Source: Cryptosporangium sp044454545
Lineage (GTDB): Bacteria; Actinomycetota; Actinomycetes; Mycobacteriales; Cryptosporangiaceae
NCBI RefSeq assembly: GCF_044454545.1
Contig: NZ_JBITDV010000013.1
Span: forward strand, 248,001-312,000
Length of the DNA stretch: 64,000 nt
Direction of reading: 5' to 3'
Shown: in pieces, positions 51,820 through 60,161 of the stretch
Position numbering within the stretch: the stretch's first letter is position 1
Layout of the letters: every line of letters begins with the position of its first letter
Program-made: the position numbers and the translations under genes
Notes under the pieces: model-generated
Database searches by the model: none
What the model saw: only the letters and a program-made list of their open reading frames with translations
Told to the model about the DNA's origin: nothing

Positions 51820-52596
51820 ATGCGGCGTGTGACTGTCCTCGGTGGCTGTGGTGCTTTCCCCGAACCGGGCCGGGCCTGCAGCGGTTTTCTGGTGGAATGG
51901 GACGGCTACCGCCTCGTTCTCGATCTGGGCTATGCCACTCTGCCGCGCCTGCTGACTCTCTGCCCGGACGGAGAGGTCGACGCGGTTGTCATCACCCACG
52001 AGCACCCCGATCACTGCATCGACCTTCACGGCTTGTTCCGTATGCACTTCTACGGCCGCACTCGCAGCCGCACGATTCCGCTCTACTGCCCGCCGGGAGT
52101 ACTGGACCGCCTTGTCGGTCTGGAACCTGATGTCGACCTCCGTGCGGTGTTCACGCTTCATGAGCTGCCAGGTGAGTACCAGGTCGGACCGCTGAGCCTC
52201 ACCGGCGTGGCGCTACCGCACTACGTTCCCGACGTCGGCGTACGCCTGCGTGCCGGCCGGACCGTCCTCGCGTACACCGGGGACACGGGTCCGGACCCTC
52301 TCCTGGCGGAACTCGGCCGCGATGCCGACCTCTACATCGTGGAAGCCACTGACCGGCCCGGCGGCGGCCCGGAGTCGAGTCGTAACCTCCTCACCGCAGA
52401 GGAAGCCGGGCGTTGGGCCACCCGTGCCGGCGCCAAGCGGCTCATGCTGAGCCATTTCTGGCCGGGCAACAATCGCCACCAGGCTCGGTCCGCAGCCCGC
52501 ACGACGTATGCCGGCGACATAGTCACCGCCGAAGAGAACCTGACCATCGAATTCGGCCGGGCTGAGGACCCACGGCCGGCGCATCGGCTCGCGTGA
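51820..52596 (+). CDS. MBL-fold metallo-hydrolase (RNase Z-like)
   Basis: A 258-residue metallo-beta-lactamase-fold enzyme. Metal ligands lie in VVITHEHPDHCIDLHGL, AYTGDTGPDPLL and LMLSHFWPGNN. The glycine-rich start VTVLGGCGAFPEPGRACSGF is typical of RNase Z/ElaC-like and cyclic phosphodiesterase members in actinobacteria. The start is ATG 51820 or GTG 51814. A role in RNA or cyclic nucleotide hydrolysis is possible but unproved. Confidence 0.88.
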   Translation: MRRVTVLGGCGAFPEPGRACSGFLVEWDGYRLVLDLGYATLPRLLTLCPDGEVDAVVITHEHPDHCIDLHGLFRMHFYGRTRSRTIPLYCPPGVLDRLVGLEPDVDLRAVFTLHELPGEYQVGPLSLTGVALPHYVPDVGVRLRAGRTVLAYTGDTGPDPLLAELGRDADLYIVEATDRPGGGPESSRNLLTAEEAGRWATRAGAKRLMLSHFWPGNNRHQARSAARTTYAGDIVTAEENLTIEFGRAEDPRPAHRLA

Positions 52597-53045
52597 CAGA
52601 ACCAGCCGTGCACGCCCGTGGCGTCGTCGGCCCCGTCCGGTGGCGGCCCATCATTCTCGAGACTCGGCTGCTTCCTGCGCCAGGCGTGCCGCCGAGTTCG
52701 CGTCGTGACCGTCGACGGCGAGGACACAGAGGACGGCTGGGTGGGCAAAGCAGTCGGCCCGGAGCGTGTGGGCTCCGGGCCGGTTGGGTGTCGGAGGGTG
52801 GGTCAACGGTTCTGCGGTCGCCCGGCGGTCATCACCGACGACATGGTGCACACCGTGCTGCGCCCCAGCCGGGTCCAAACGCTGGCGACACCAGACCGAG
52901 GTAGCGCCAGGACTACCCGAGCGGTAGCCCCTCCGATACCCGACAAACGGGATCCACCGCGATGGTTCCGGCGTACCGCCGTGCGTACCGTCGCTCGGGG
53001 TGCCGGACGACGTGTCCAGCCACGATGGACACATGAGGAGCGCGC
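52597..53045. other. gene-free interval with possible transposase trace
   Basis: A 449-base gap. Besides the hairpin at 52756-52781, bases 52812-52880 read RPAVITDDMVHTVL, resembling the start of an IS630-type helix-turn-helix, but this is too short to call. The last 50 bases hold the ribosome site for the hydrolase at 53046. Confidence 0.35.
52756..52781. terminator. hairpin terminator
   Basis: A perfect 10-base stem, GGCCCGGAGC / GCTCCGGGCC, with a GTGTGG loop. The stem sequence is identical to that of the peptide-gene terminator at 6467-6491. It lies 160 bases past the MBL gene; no peptide gene adjoins it. Confidence 0.65.
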
Positions 53046-54641
53046 ATGCGTGGGCGAAGGTGGCTGCTGGCCACGGCGTTCGGCGCGACGCTGACGATAA
53101 GCGGGGTGCTGGCGGCCGGGCCGTCCATGGGCGCCGTGACCACGCCGGTCAGCGGCGGAGCGGACAGGTACGCGGCACCGACGATCGCGTGGAACGACTG
53201 CTCGACGGTCGCCGACCCCGCCGAGCGGGCCGGCTTGCAGGCGGCCGGTGCGCAGTGCGGACGGGTGGCGGTACCCCTGGACTACGCCCACCCGAACGGT
53301 CGGCACATCACCGTGGCTTTCTCGCGGATACCGGCCAGCGACCCGGCCCACCGCCGCGGCGTGCTGATGCTCAACCCGGGCGGCCCCGGCGACGCGGCGC
53401 TGGGCCTGCCCGCCGGCCTGAAGGAGGGGCTGCCCGACGTCGCCGCCCGCTACGACCTGATCGGCATGGACCCCCGGTTCGTCGGCGCTAGCACGCCGGT
53501 GACCTGCCGGTGGCCCACCGACTTCCCACTGCGCTCGGCCGGCCCGGACCGGCAGACCTTCCGGCAGAGCGTGTCCTTCGCCCGGGACCTGGCGGCCGGC
53601 TGCGCCAGCCGCGCGGACCTGCTGCCGTTCGCGTCGACCCGCAACACCGCCCGGGACATGGACCTGGTCCGGGCCGCGCTCGGTGAGCCACGGGTTTCCT
53701 ACGTCGGCTGGTCGTACGGGTCGTACCTCGGTTCGGTCTACACCCAGATGTTCCCGCAGCGGGTCGACCGGTTCGTGTTCGACAGCTCGGTCGATCCGGA
53801 CGCGTACGCCACCGGGCTGTGGCCGTCGGTCGGCCCGGCCACGGAGGCGGCACTGCGCAACTGGGGCGGCTGGGCCGCGGCCAGGGACGCGACCTACCAC
53901 CTCGGCACGACCGTCGGCCAGGTGCTCGCGACCGTGGACGGCATCTACCGGGCCGCCGGACGCGCCCCGCTGCGGGTCGGTTCCTACCAGGTGGACAGCC
54001 ACGTGCTGCCGGTACTGCTGTTCATCCCGATCCGGATCGACACCGACGACTCCTACGCGGCCATCGCCGGTGATGTGGTGGCGCTGAAGACGGCGGCGGC
54101 CGGCACCCCGGTCGACCCCACCGACGAGCTGGCGGCCAACCTCGCGCTCATCCAGCGCCCGACGAGCGACACCACCGCCGGTGCCAGCAACATGATCCTC
54201 TGCGCGGACCAGGTGGTCTCGCACGACCCGGAAACCTACTATCGCGATATCCAGGCGCACCGGTCCGGCGAGCCGCACTTCGGCGCGTTGACTCGCGACG
54301 TCACCCCGTGCACGTTCTGGCCTACCGCTCCCGTCGAGCCGCCGACCCGGATCAGCAACAACGTCCCGGTGCTGATGGTGGCCTCCACCGGCGACCCTCG
54401 CACGCCCTACCAAGGGCAGCTGAACCTGCACCGGGAGCTGACCGGATCCCGCCTGGTCACCCTGGCCGGCGCGTTCGAGCACGTCGTCTACGGACCGGAG
54501 GACAACGCCTGCATCACCGACACGGTCGGCGCCTACCTGCTCAACGGCACCCTGCCGGCGACCGACGTCACCTGCCACCGTGCCGGGTCCGCCTCGACGG
54601 TCCGACACGGCGCGCCGATGGGCGCGGCGCTGCGGCACTGA
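53046..54641 (+). CDS. secreted alpha/beta hydrolase, tripeptidyl aminopeptidase (TAP) family
   Basis: A 531-residue exported serine peptidase-like protein, paralogous to 884-2422. The signal peptide is MRGRRWLLATAFGATLTISG and onwards. It has nucleophile elbow GWSYGSYLG, acid Asp in ASTGDPRTPY and His in FEHVVYG, so the catalytic triad is complete, unlike the first copy. ATG at 53046 follows GAGGAGCGCGC. It converges on a NarL/DesK pair, as copy 1 is linked to the first such pair. A role in trimming extracellular peptides is inferred. Confidence 0.87.
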   Translation: MRGRRWLLATAFGATLTISGVLAAGPSMGAVTTPVSGGADRYAAPTIAWNDCSTVADPAERAGLQAAGAQCGRVAVPLDYAHPNGRHITVAFSRIPASDPAHRRGVLMLNPGGPGDAALGLPAGLKEGLPDVAARYDLIGMDPRFVGASTPVTCRWPTDFPLRSAGPDRQTFRQSVSFARDLAAGCASRADLLPFASTRNTARDMDLVRAALGEPRVSYVGWSYGSYLGSVYTQMFPQRVDRFVFDSSVDPDAYATGLWPSVGPATEAALRNWGGWAAARDATYHLGTTVGQVLATVDGIYRAAGRAPLRVGSYQVDSHVLPVLLFIPIRIDTDDSYAAIAGDVVALKTAAAGTPVDPTDELAANLALIQRPTSDTTAGASNMILCADQVVSHDPETYYRDIQAHRSGEPHFGALTRDVTPCTFWPTAPVEPPTRISNNVPVLMVASTGDPRTPYQGQLNLHRELTGSRLVTLAGAFEHVVYGPEDNACITDTVGAYLLNGTLPATDVTCHRAGSASTVRHGAPMGAALRH

Positions 54642-54757
54642 CCCGGTGGCGGGCGGCAAGGACGTCCGCGATCAGGTCGTCGCCGAGTACCTGCGGCCGA
54701 TCACCGCACAGCCGAGACAGTTCCCGCGCGAAAAGAAACGGTCAGCTACCGCGGCGG

Positions 54758-55408
54758 TCAGCTTCGCAGGTAAGTCAGGACGGCGAGTACCCGGCGGTGG
54801 CCGTCGGCCTCGGGGAGGTCGAGTTTGGTGAAGATGTTGCCGATGTGTTTGGCCACCGCGGCGTCGCTGATTCCGAGCGTGCGGGCGATGGACGGGTTGT
54901 TGTGGCCTTCGGCCATGTGCCCGAGCACCTCCCGTTCCCGTGTGGTCAACCGGTCGAGTGGGTTGGTCGTGCGTCGACGGTTCAGCAACTGCCGCACCAC
55001 GTCGGGGTCGATGACGGTCTCGCCGGCCGCGACCCGCGACACCGCGTCGGAGAAGTCGGCGATCTCGCCGATGCGGTCCTTGAGTAGGTAGCCAACCCCG
55101 GCCCGACCGGACGGGCCGAGCAGTTCAGCGGCGTACGCGGTCGCCGCGTACTGCGACAGCACGAGGACCGCCGCGCCCGGATCGCTGGCGCGTAGGGTCA
55201 CCGCGGCGCGCAGCCCTTCGTCGGTGAAACTAGGCGGCATGCGGACATCGGTGATGACCAGGTCAGGTCGGTGCGCTCGGGCGGCCGCCATCATCGCGTC
55301 ACCGTCGCCGACCGCCGCCACCACGGTGTGGTTCAGTCCTTCGAGCAGGCTGACGACGCCGGCCCGCATGAGCGTGGCGTCTTCGGCGAGCACTATTCGT
55401 AGCGACAC
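54758..55408 (-). CDS. NarL/LuxR-type response regulator
   Basis: A 216-residue response regulator, paralog of 5572-6213. Receiver domain: VLAEDATLMRAGV, phospho-Asp in DLVITDVRMPP, Lys in GYLLKDRIG. HTH: LTTREREVLGHMAEGHNNPS, then AVAKHIGNIFTKLDLP. GTG at 55408 overlaps the kinase stop by 16 bases, so it is coupled to that kinase. Targets may include the convergent TAP hydrolase or the upstream membrane protein and peptide genes. Confidence 0.93.
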   Translation of the reverse strand: MSLRIVLAEDATLMRAGVVSLLEGLNHTVVAAVGDGDAMMAAARAHRPDLVITDVRMPPSFTDEGLRAAVTLRASDPGAAVLVLSQYAATAYAAELLGPSGRAGVGYLLKDRIGEIADFSDAVSRVAAGETVIDPDVVRQLLNRRRTTNPLDRLTTREREVLGHMAEGHNNPSIARTLGISDAAVAKHIGNIFTKLDLPEADGHRRVLAVLTYLRS

Positions 55409-56637
55409 GGCAGGTCGATCCGCACGGTGGTGGGTCCTCCTTGTGGGCTGCTGATCTCCAGGGTGCCGGCCACGACGGCCACTCGGTCGGCCAGCCCCCG
55501 CATGCCCGTGCCCAGTGACGGGTCGGCACCGCCCCTGCCGTTATCGACGATTGTCAGCGCCAGCTGTTGCTCAGCGAGTCTGCCACTGATCTGGATGCGA
55601 GTGGCTGCAGCGTGTCGTACCGCGTTGGTCAGGGCCTCCGAGACGACGAAATAGGCGGTGGATTCGATCTCGCGCGGCAGCCGGCCGGGCAGGTCGATGT
55701 CGACCTCGACCGGAATCGGACACCGTTCGGCGAGTTCGCGTACCGCCTCGGTCAGCCCGAGATCGGTGAGGATCTGAGGATGGATGCCGCGGATCTGGTC
55801 GCGGAGGGTGGTGAGTGCCAGCCGGGCCTGCTCGTGGGCCTCGCCGACGAGTTCACCGGCGCGTCCGCCGGCGTCGGCCATGTGCCGCTCGGCCAGGCCC
55901 AGCTTCATCGTCAGGAGTACCAGGTGTTGCTGCGCGCCGTCGTGCAGGTCTCGCTCGATCCGACGGCGTTCGGCCTCGAACGCGTCGACCAACCGGCTGC
56001 GCGACCGGGCCAACTCGTCGACCTGACGGTTTACCTCGGTGCCGGTGGGCGCGAGGAGCCACTTGGCGAAGGCGGCCTGGGCACCGCCGAGCACGCTGAT
56101 CCCGTACAGGGTGACGACCGTCGCGGGCAGTCCGACCAGACCGGAGACGGCGCACGCCTGCCCGACCGTCTCGACCGTCCAGGTGCTCACCGCGACGTGG
56201 ACGTTCGCGCGTAGCCACACCAACAGCGGCAGCGCGCCCAGGAGGAGACAGATGAAAAGGACGAACACCGCGACGAAGTCGAGGAGCGCAAGTACCGACA
56301 GAAAGCATGCGCAATAGCCGAGTTCGCGCCAGGTGGCTGCCTCGGTCACCCGCCGCCGCACCCAGGCCCAGCCGCTCGGGGGCGCGGGTGCGTGCGGGTC
56401 GGGGACCGCCAGCGGCTCCATGAAGCCGAGCCGGTGGCGCTCCAGCGCCCCGATCGGTATACCGACGAGCAGCAGCAGCGGCGGGAACAGCAGCAGGGGC
56501 ATGATGGCCAGCCAGGCGATCGAGATAACCGCCAGGCTACTGATCACATAGGCCAGGCTGCGCCATGGCCATCGCGACAGGACGAATCGGATGGGGTTGC
56601 CCGCCATCGCCCGCCACACGCTCGTCGCCACGGTCAC
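55393..56637 (-). CDS. DesK-type sensor histidine kinase
   Basis: A 414-residue HisKA_3 kinase, paralog of 4286-5581. Two groups of membrane helices (residues 20-70 and 110-190), then ERDLHDGAQQHLVLLTMKLG (phospho-His), EALTNAVRHAAATR and DNGRGGADPSLGTGMRGL. GTG start at 56637. It lies 33 bases downstream of the membrane protein gene, on the same strand, so the three genes are probably one operon. The signal is unknown. Confidence 0.92.
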   Translation of the reverse strand: MTVATSVWRAMAGNPIRFVLSRWPWRSLAYVISSLAVISIAWLAIMPLLLFPPLLLLVGIPIGALERHRLGFMEPLAVPDPHAPAPPSGWAWVRRRVTEAATWRELGYCACFLSVLALLDFVAVFVLFICLLLGALPLLVWLRANVHVAVSTWTVETVGQACAVSGLVGLPATVVTLYGISVLGGAQAAFAKWLLAPTGTEVNRQVDELARSRSRLVDAFEAERRRIERDLHDGAQQHLVLLTMKLGLAERHMADAGGRAGELVGEAHEQARLALTTLRDQIRGIHPQILTDLGLTEAVRELAERCPIPVEVDIDLPGRLPREIESTAYFVVSEALTNAVRHAAATRIQISGRLAEQQLALTIVDNGRGGADPSLGTGMRGLADRVAVVAGTLEISSPQGGPTTVRIDLPCRYE

Positions 56638-56670
56638 GACCCTACGACGCAGCAGTGTCGGAGAAGCGGG

Positions 56671-57540
56671 TCAGCTCGCACCGATGATGCCGACCAGCGA
56701 GGTGGCGGGTTCCAGCGCGTTGAATACGCTGGCCACTGTCATGAATAGCGCCAGACCTGCGGTCAGAGCTGTGATGACACCGAGTGTGCTGTGCATGAAT
56801 CTGACGCGGGTGGCGCGCGTGTCGCTGGTGATACGCCGCTTCCAGAAATGGGCGCTCGCCAGGCCGGCTGCCACCATCAGCGTGGCGTAAATCGCCGCCA
56901 TGACCCAGTAGTATCGCTCGACCTCGCCGAGCAGCATCGTCAGCGCAGGGGAACCGGCGTGCGGGCTGGCGGCATTCGTCAGCCCTTCGCGCATCTCACT
57001 CACGACCTGGGCGAGTTTTCCGTCGGCGGTTCTACCGGGTAGCACCCCCAGCAACGGAATCAGAGGGAGGGCCGTCACCTGGATGTTCACCGACAGCACC
57101 CAGATGACGAAAACCGTCGACACCGTTGCGGCTGTGGCGACGGCGGCGTACCAGCGCCGGCCATGCAGATATTTCTGCCACAGCGCGGTGGTGAGCAGAG
57201 CCAAGACAATGGCCAACAATGCGCTGTTCACCACCTTGACCGCATGCCATTGGAACCAGTAGCCGACCAGCGACGTCAGGTGGGCGGGGAGCGTCCGGGA
57301 TCCGCTTTGCCAATACTCGACGACAGCACGCCCGAGTGCGTCGTGCAGTTTCGCGTCACTGTAAGCCCCGAAGCTCGGCCTCAGGAGGACCCTGGGGGCG
57401 ACCTCGAACGCTGCTACCAACGCTGCGCCGGCCACCAGCAGAAACCCGATCGCGGACCTCGAATGCAGTCGACCAGTTCTGCGGCCGGAATCTGGTGTTG
57501 ATTCGGCGGCACCCGTAGTCGTGATCGGTCGAAATCGCAT
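56671..57540 (-). CDS. multi-pass membrane protein, unrecognised
   Basis: A 289-residue integral membrane protein with five likely helices: SAIGFLLVAGAALVAAFEVA, VNSALLAIVLALLTTALW, AAVATAATVSTVFVIWVLSV, WVMAAIYATLMVAAGLASAH and GVITALTAGLALFMTVASVF. A large extracytoplasmic loop lies between the first two and another between the third and fourth (EGLTNAASPHAGSPALTML). No family recognised. ATG at 57540 is preferred over one 11 codons earlier. It sits between the kinase and the peptide gene, so it might be part of their signalling or transport module (inference). Confidence 0.7.
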   Translation of the reverse strand: MRFRPITTTGAAESTPDSGRRTGRLHSRSAIGFLLVAGAALVAAFEVAPRVLLRPSFGAYSDAKLHDALGRAVVEYWQSGSRTLPAHLTSLVGYWFQWHAVKVVNSALLAIVLALLTTALWQKYLHGRRWYAAVATAATVSTVFVIWVLSVNIQVTALPLIPLLGVLPGRTADGKLAQVVSEMREGLTNAASPHAGSPALTMLLGEVERYYWVMAAIYATLMVAAGLASAHFWKRRITSDTRATRVRFMHSTLGVITALTAGLALFMTVASVFNALEPATSLVGIIGAS

Positions 57541-57679
57541 GAGACGACGGTAGAGAAGAGCCTTTCGGAGCACGATGGCACATGAGCTAGCACAACTGGG
57601 TGAGGCTGATCTACCCGTGAGGTAGAGCGGGCTCTACCTCAGAGCGGCGCAGGTCTGGGGTCGGCTGCGGACGCGGTGT

Positions 57680-57709
57680 GGCCCGGAGCGCGGTTTCGCG
57701 TTCCGGGCC
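57680..57709 (-). terminator. hairpin terminator of peptide gene copy 2
   Basis: GGCCCGGAGCGCG / CGCGTTCCGGGCC, 13-base arms with one mismatch and a GTTT loop, 16 bases after the peptide stop. It shares GGCCCGGA with the copy 1 terminator at 6467-6491. Confidence 0.7.
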
Positions 57710-57724
57710 GGGGTGCTGGGTGGT

Positions 57725-57856
57725 TCAGTTGCAGTAGTTGTAGTCCCAGCAGTCGTTGTAGTGCTTGCGGTGGTGGCGGCGACGGGGGCGGCAGTCGTAG
57801 TCGTACGAGTTGTCGTTGCAGTCGTACGAGTAGTCGTAGTCGTAGCAGCCGCTCAT
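57725..57856 (-). CDS. Tyr/Asp/Cys-rich 43-residue peptide, copy 2 (novel)
   Basis: Paralog of the peptide at 6511-6636. N-terminal block MSGCYDYDYSYDC, then NDNSYDYDC, basic hinge RPRRRHHRKH, tail YNDCWDYNYCN. It has nine Tyr, eight Asp, five Cys in register with copy 1, and one Trp; there is no signal peptide. It differs from copy 1 by two small insertions in the YD repeats and one residue lost from the basic hinge, with a few substitutions. All Cys, the RPRRRHH hinge and the NDCWDY motif are kept. AGGAGG lies nine bases before the ATG. It is on the same strand as the membrane protein/kinase/regulator operon but separated by a terminator. Function unknown. Confidence 0.75.
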   Translation of the reverse strand: MSGCYDYDYSYDCNDNSYDYDCRPRRRHHRKHYNDCWDYNYCN

Positions 57857-57981
57857 GTCGTCCAGCCTCCTGAGGTTGTTCGGCGGGGTGTGTCCCCGTC
57901 CTGGAACTACCTTCTCGCCGAACCGGGCTGGGCTCGATTGCGGTCATGACGCCGCGAACGTTCGGTTCACAACACTCGCTC
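57857..57981 (-). promoter_or_regulatory. conserved 125-base leader of peptide gene, copy 2
   Basis: Matches 6637-6761 base for base in length. Shared features are GAGCGAGTGT at the far end, ACCGAAC-GTTCG (a perfect CGAACGTTCG palindrome only in this copy), AATCGAGCCC, CCAGGACGGGGA, the CGGGG-loop-CCCCG hairpin (57884-57898) and AGGAGGCTGGACGAC. Conservation of non-coding bases implies shared regulation. Confidence 0.55.
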
Positions 57982-58005
57982 TTTGTATGCCGTCTCTCGA
58001 TCTGA

Positions 58006-58323
58006 TCACTCCCAGGGCCCGTGAGCCTCGCAGTCGCGGCACCGGTCGGTCGCGACGAGCGTTCGGACGCTGCCCCCGGTGGCGGAAAGACGCTGCCCCG
58101 CTCCGAGCAACTCCCACGCGTTGGGCAAGGAAAGTTCCCCCCATCGCGAGTAGTCCAGATCGTCTCCCTTGTGGGGACAACCCGGGAAGTGAGCGTGCCC
58201 GGTCGGCGAGATCAGAAGGCGTGCTGCCCTCGCTGCGGCCGCATCGCGGCGCCGGCGGCGCTGGTCTTCGCGGCCGTGTTCGCAGAAGGCAGTATCCAGA
58301 TCGCACAGCTCGCAGTAGGCCAT
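58006..58323 (-). CDS. small Cys/His protein, probable zinc-binding
   Basis: A 105-residue hypothetical protein. The start MAYCELCDLDTAFCEHG gives a CxxC...CxH zinc-like cluster; a second set is HFPGCPH and TDRCRDC near the end. The middle helix is Arg/Ala-rich. ATG at 58323 is chosen because the first Cys pair directly follows it. Small actinobacterial proteins with this opening are common and uncharacterised. It is divergent from the IS remnants at 58435. Confidence 0.7.
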   Translation of the reverse strand: MAYCELCDLDTAFCEHGREDQRRRRRDAAAARAARLLISPTGHAHFPGCPHKGDDLDYSRWGELSLPNAWELLGAGQRLSATGGSVRTLVATDRCRDCEAHGPWE

Positions 58324-58434
58324 TCGTCGCTGTCCTCCGTCGCGGCGCCAGGACCGACCATTCAAGCGGGCTGGTTCAACGTCCGCACCTGCCGCGCGAT
58401 AGGACTTGCGATGCTGCACAGAGTGGGAGGGCGA

Positions 58435-58740
58435 TACGCCGGCGCGGGTAGGTTTCGGCTAGGAGCCAGTTCCCGGCGCAGCTCGCCGCGGCCTTGGACG
58501 TAGAGGGTCTGGTAGATCGTCTCGACGGACACGTGCATCTCCGGGCGGTCGGGAAAGCCCCGCCGTCACCGTCGCATGATCTGCTCGGGGCTCCACCGCA
58601 GATCCAGCCCGGGCCCGCACCGCCTGCCGCAACGCCGGGTCGTGGTGATCTTGCGGGCCTTCGGCCGCGGCCGCCGCGCCTGGGCGCGGGCATGAGCGGC
58701 GTGCGGCCGGTACTGAGTTCTCCTCTCGGGCGCCGGGGCC
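58435..58740 (-). pseudogene. IS30-family transposase remnant
   Basis: The reverse strand reads LDLRWSPEQIMRR, and in another frame PDRPEMHVSVETIYQTLYVQ then GRGELRREL, the middle of an IS30 transposase. At least one frameshift separates the pieces, and both ends and the inverted repeats are missing. Confidence 0.6.
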
Positions 58741-58785
58741 GCCGGCGAAGTACTCGCCTTCTTCCGCCACCGAGCAGGCTCCGCG

Positions 58786-58976
58786 GTGACGGTCATCGAA
58801 GTGCCCAGCCTCGACGTCGTCGAGCGGATGGGCCTCCTCGAGCAGTTCCGGTCCTGCAGCGTGCCGATGAAAGAGGTCGCCAACTTCGATCCGGCCGAGG
58901 AAATCGTCTGGCGCGCCGACGGCAACTACGTCGGGAAGGTGGTCCGGGGCGACGTGGGGGAGTGGTCCGGGCGCAC
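58786..58976 (+). pseudogene. protein-coding fragment, possibly FAD oxidoreductase-like
   Basis: The forward strand reads VIEVPSLDVVERMGLLEQ, then NFDPAEEIVWRADGNYVGKV, a protein-like stretch with proper codon bias but without domain boundaries. It runs into the end of the convergent deaminase gene, so it is a fragment of an unidentified gene. Confidence 0.3.
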
Positions 58977-59579
58977 TCAGGACTCGGTCCGTTCGCGGCG
59001 GCCGTTGTAGACGGTGGTGTCGGTGCGCCGGCCATACGCGCGGAAGACCCCGATGGCCTCCTCACGCAGTACGTCGGTGCGCACGTCGATGCCGCGCTTG
59101 ACGAATTGTTCTTTCCAGTCCTCGCGCATGGGGCCTTCGTCGAAGCCGGTGAGTTCTTCGATGATGTCGCCTTCGCCGGCGACGACGAGGCGGGTGACGC
59201 CCGACCACAGGGTCGCGCCGTAACACATGGCGCACGGGCGCCAGTTCACCGCGAGTTCGAGGCTTCTACCGCCCAGGTCCCACGTGCCGAGCTTGGCCTG
59301 GGCCAGGGAGATCGCGACAACTTCGGCGTGCAGCGACGACAGGTTCCGGGCGAGGACGAGGTTGACGCCGACGGACACGATCACGCCGGTCTCCGGGTCG
59401 GAGACGATGGCCGCGAACGGGCCGCCGGTGTTCTCGCGGTGGTTGCGGTCGGCGAGGCGATGCACCAGGCGCATGCGGTCCTCGACGTCGGGCAACGCCG
59501 CCGGGTCCGCGACGATCTCGTCGAGGACCCAGTCGGGCAGGTGCGCGCTGAAGCCGGTGGCGATCGAGGCGCGGTCCAT
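58977..59579 (-). CDS. nucleoside/guanine deaminase family (CDA-fold)
   Basis: A 200-residue zinc-dependent deaminase. Catalytic motifs are LHAEVVAISLAQ (HAE, His ligand plus catalytic Glu) and NWRPCAMCYGATLWSG (PCxxC, two Cys ligands), typical of guanine/cytosine/tRNA-adenosine deaminases. The SSLHAE spacing and C-terminal FDEGPMREDW resemble guanine or ammeline-type deaminases. It is the only intact gene amid the IS remnants. Purine salvage is the likely role. Confidence 0.87.
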   Translation of the reverse strand: MDRASIATGFSAHLPDWVLDEIVADPAALPDVEDRMRLVHRLADRNHRENTGGPFAAIVSDPETGVIVSVGVNLVLARNLSSLHAEVVAISLAQAKLGTWDLGGRSLELAVNWRPCAMCYGATLWSGVTRLVVAGEGDIIEELTGFDEGPMREDWKEQFVKRGIDVRTDVLREEAIGVFRAYGRRTDTTVYNGRRERTES

Positions 59580-59608
59580 GCGGTGCTCCTAGCTGGTGAA
59601 GAAGTGGC

Positions 59609-59880
59609 TCAGCCCGAGGTCAGGCGGGGATCGTCGCCTCCACCCACGCCCAGCTGGCCTTGGCCGATTCGAATGGTTCCATGGGTGGCCTTGTCGACTT
59701 CGACGATCACCCACCCGCCGAAGTCCTCCGGCAGGGCGGCGAGGATGCGGGGCAGATCCAGGTCGCCCAGGCCGGGCTCGCGGAAGAGGCCGCGGTCGGA
59801 GGCGACTTGGTAGGGCGTCGGCTCGGCGCGGCTCGCCGCCGCCACGTCCAGGTCCAGGTCTTTGAGGTGCAGGTCGATGT
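59609..59880 (-). pseudogene. IolE-like sugar phosphate isomerase/epimerase, 3-prime fragment
   Basis: The reverse strand reads YIDLHLKDLDLD, DRGLFREPGLGDLDLPRIL and FGGWVIVEVD, the last strands of an IolE/inosose dehydratase-like TIM barrel. The upstream two thirds are replaced, at about 59880, by a PIN-domain fragment coded on the other strand. Confidence 0.55.
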
Positions 59881-60082
59881 ACTGCCCTTCGATGCCGCCG
59901 CAGCGGCAACCTATGCCGACATCGTCTTCGATCGAGATAGGGCCGATCAGCCGATCGACGGGTTCGACGCCCAGATCGCCGCCATCTGCCGAAGCCGACA
60001 AGCGACCTTGGCCACCCGCAACACCAAGGACTTCCACCAGACCGGAGTCGAGCTCGTCGACCCCTGGCTCACCAACCAGTAG
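59880..60082 (+). pseudogene. PIN-domain (VapC-type) toxin, 3-prime fragment
   Basis: The forward strand reads LPFDAAAAATYADIVFDRD, then GFDAQIAAICRSRQATLATR and NTKDF..GVELVDPW, the C-terminal half of a VapC ribonuclease with two of its acidic residues. The start and the antitoxin gene are missing, so it is a remnant. Confidence 0.6.
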
Positions 60083-60161
60083 TTGGTGCCGATGACTGCC
60101 CGTGAGGAGTTGCGCCGATGACCTGCCCCAACTGGTCTACGGCCCGGTGCAGGTAGGTCCA

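Noticed and set aside
52812..52880. IS630-type transposase helix-turn-helix (RPAVITDDMVHTVL)
   Set aside because: Too short and without the rest of the transposase or terminal repeats.
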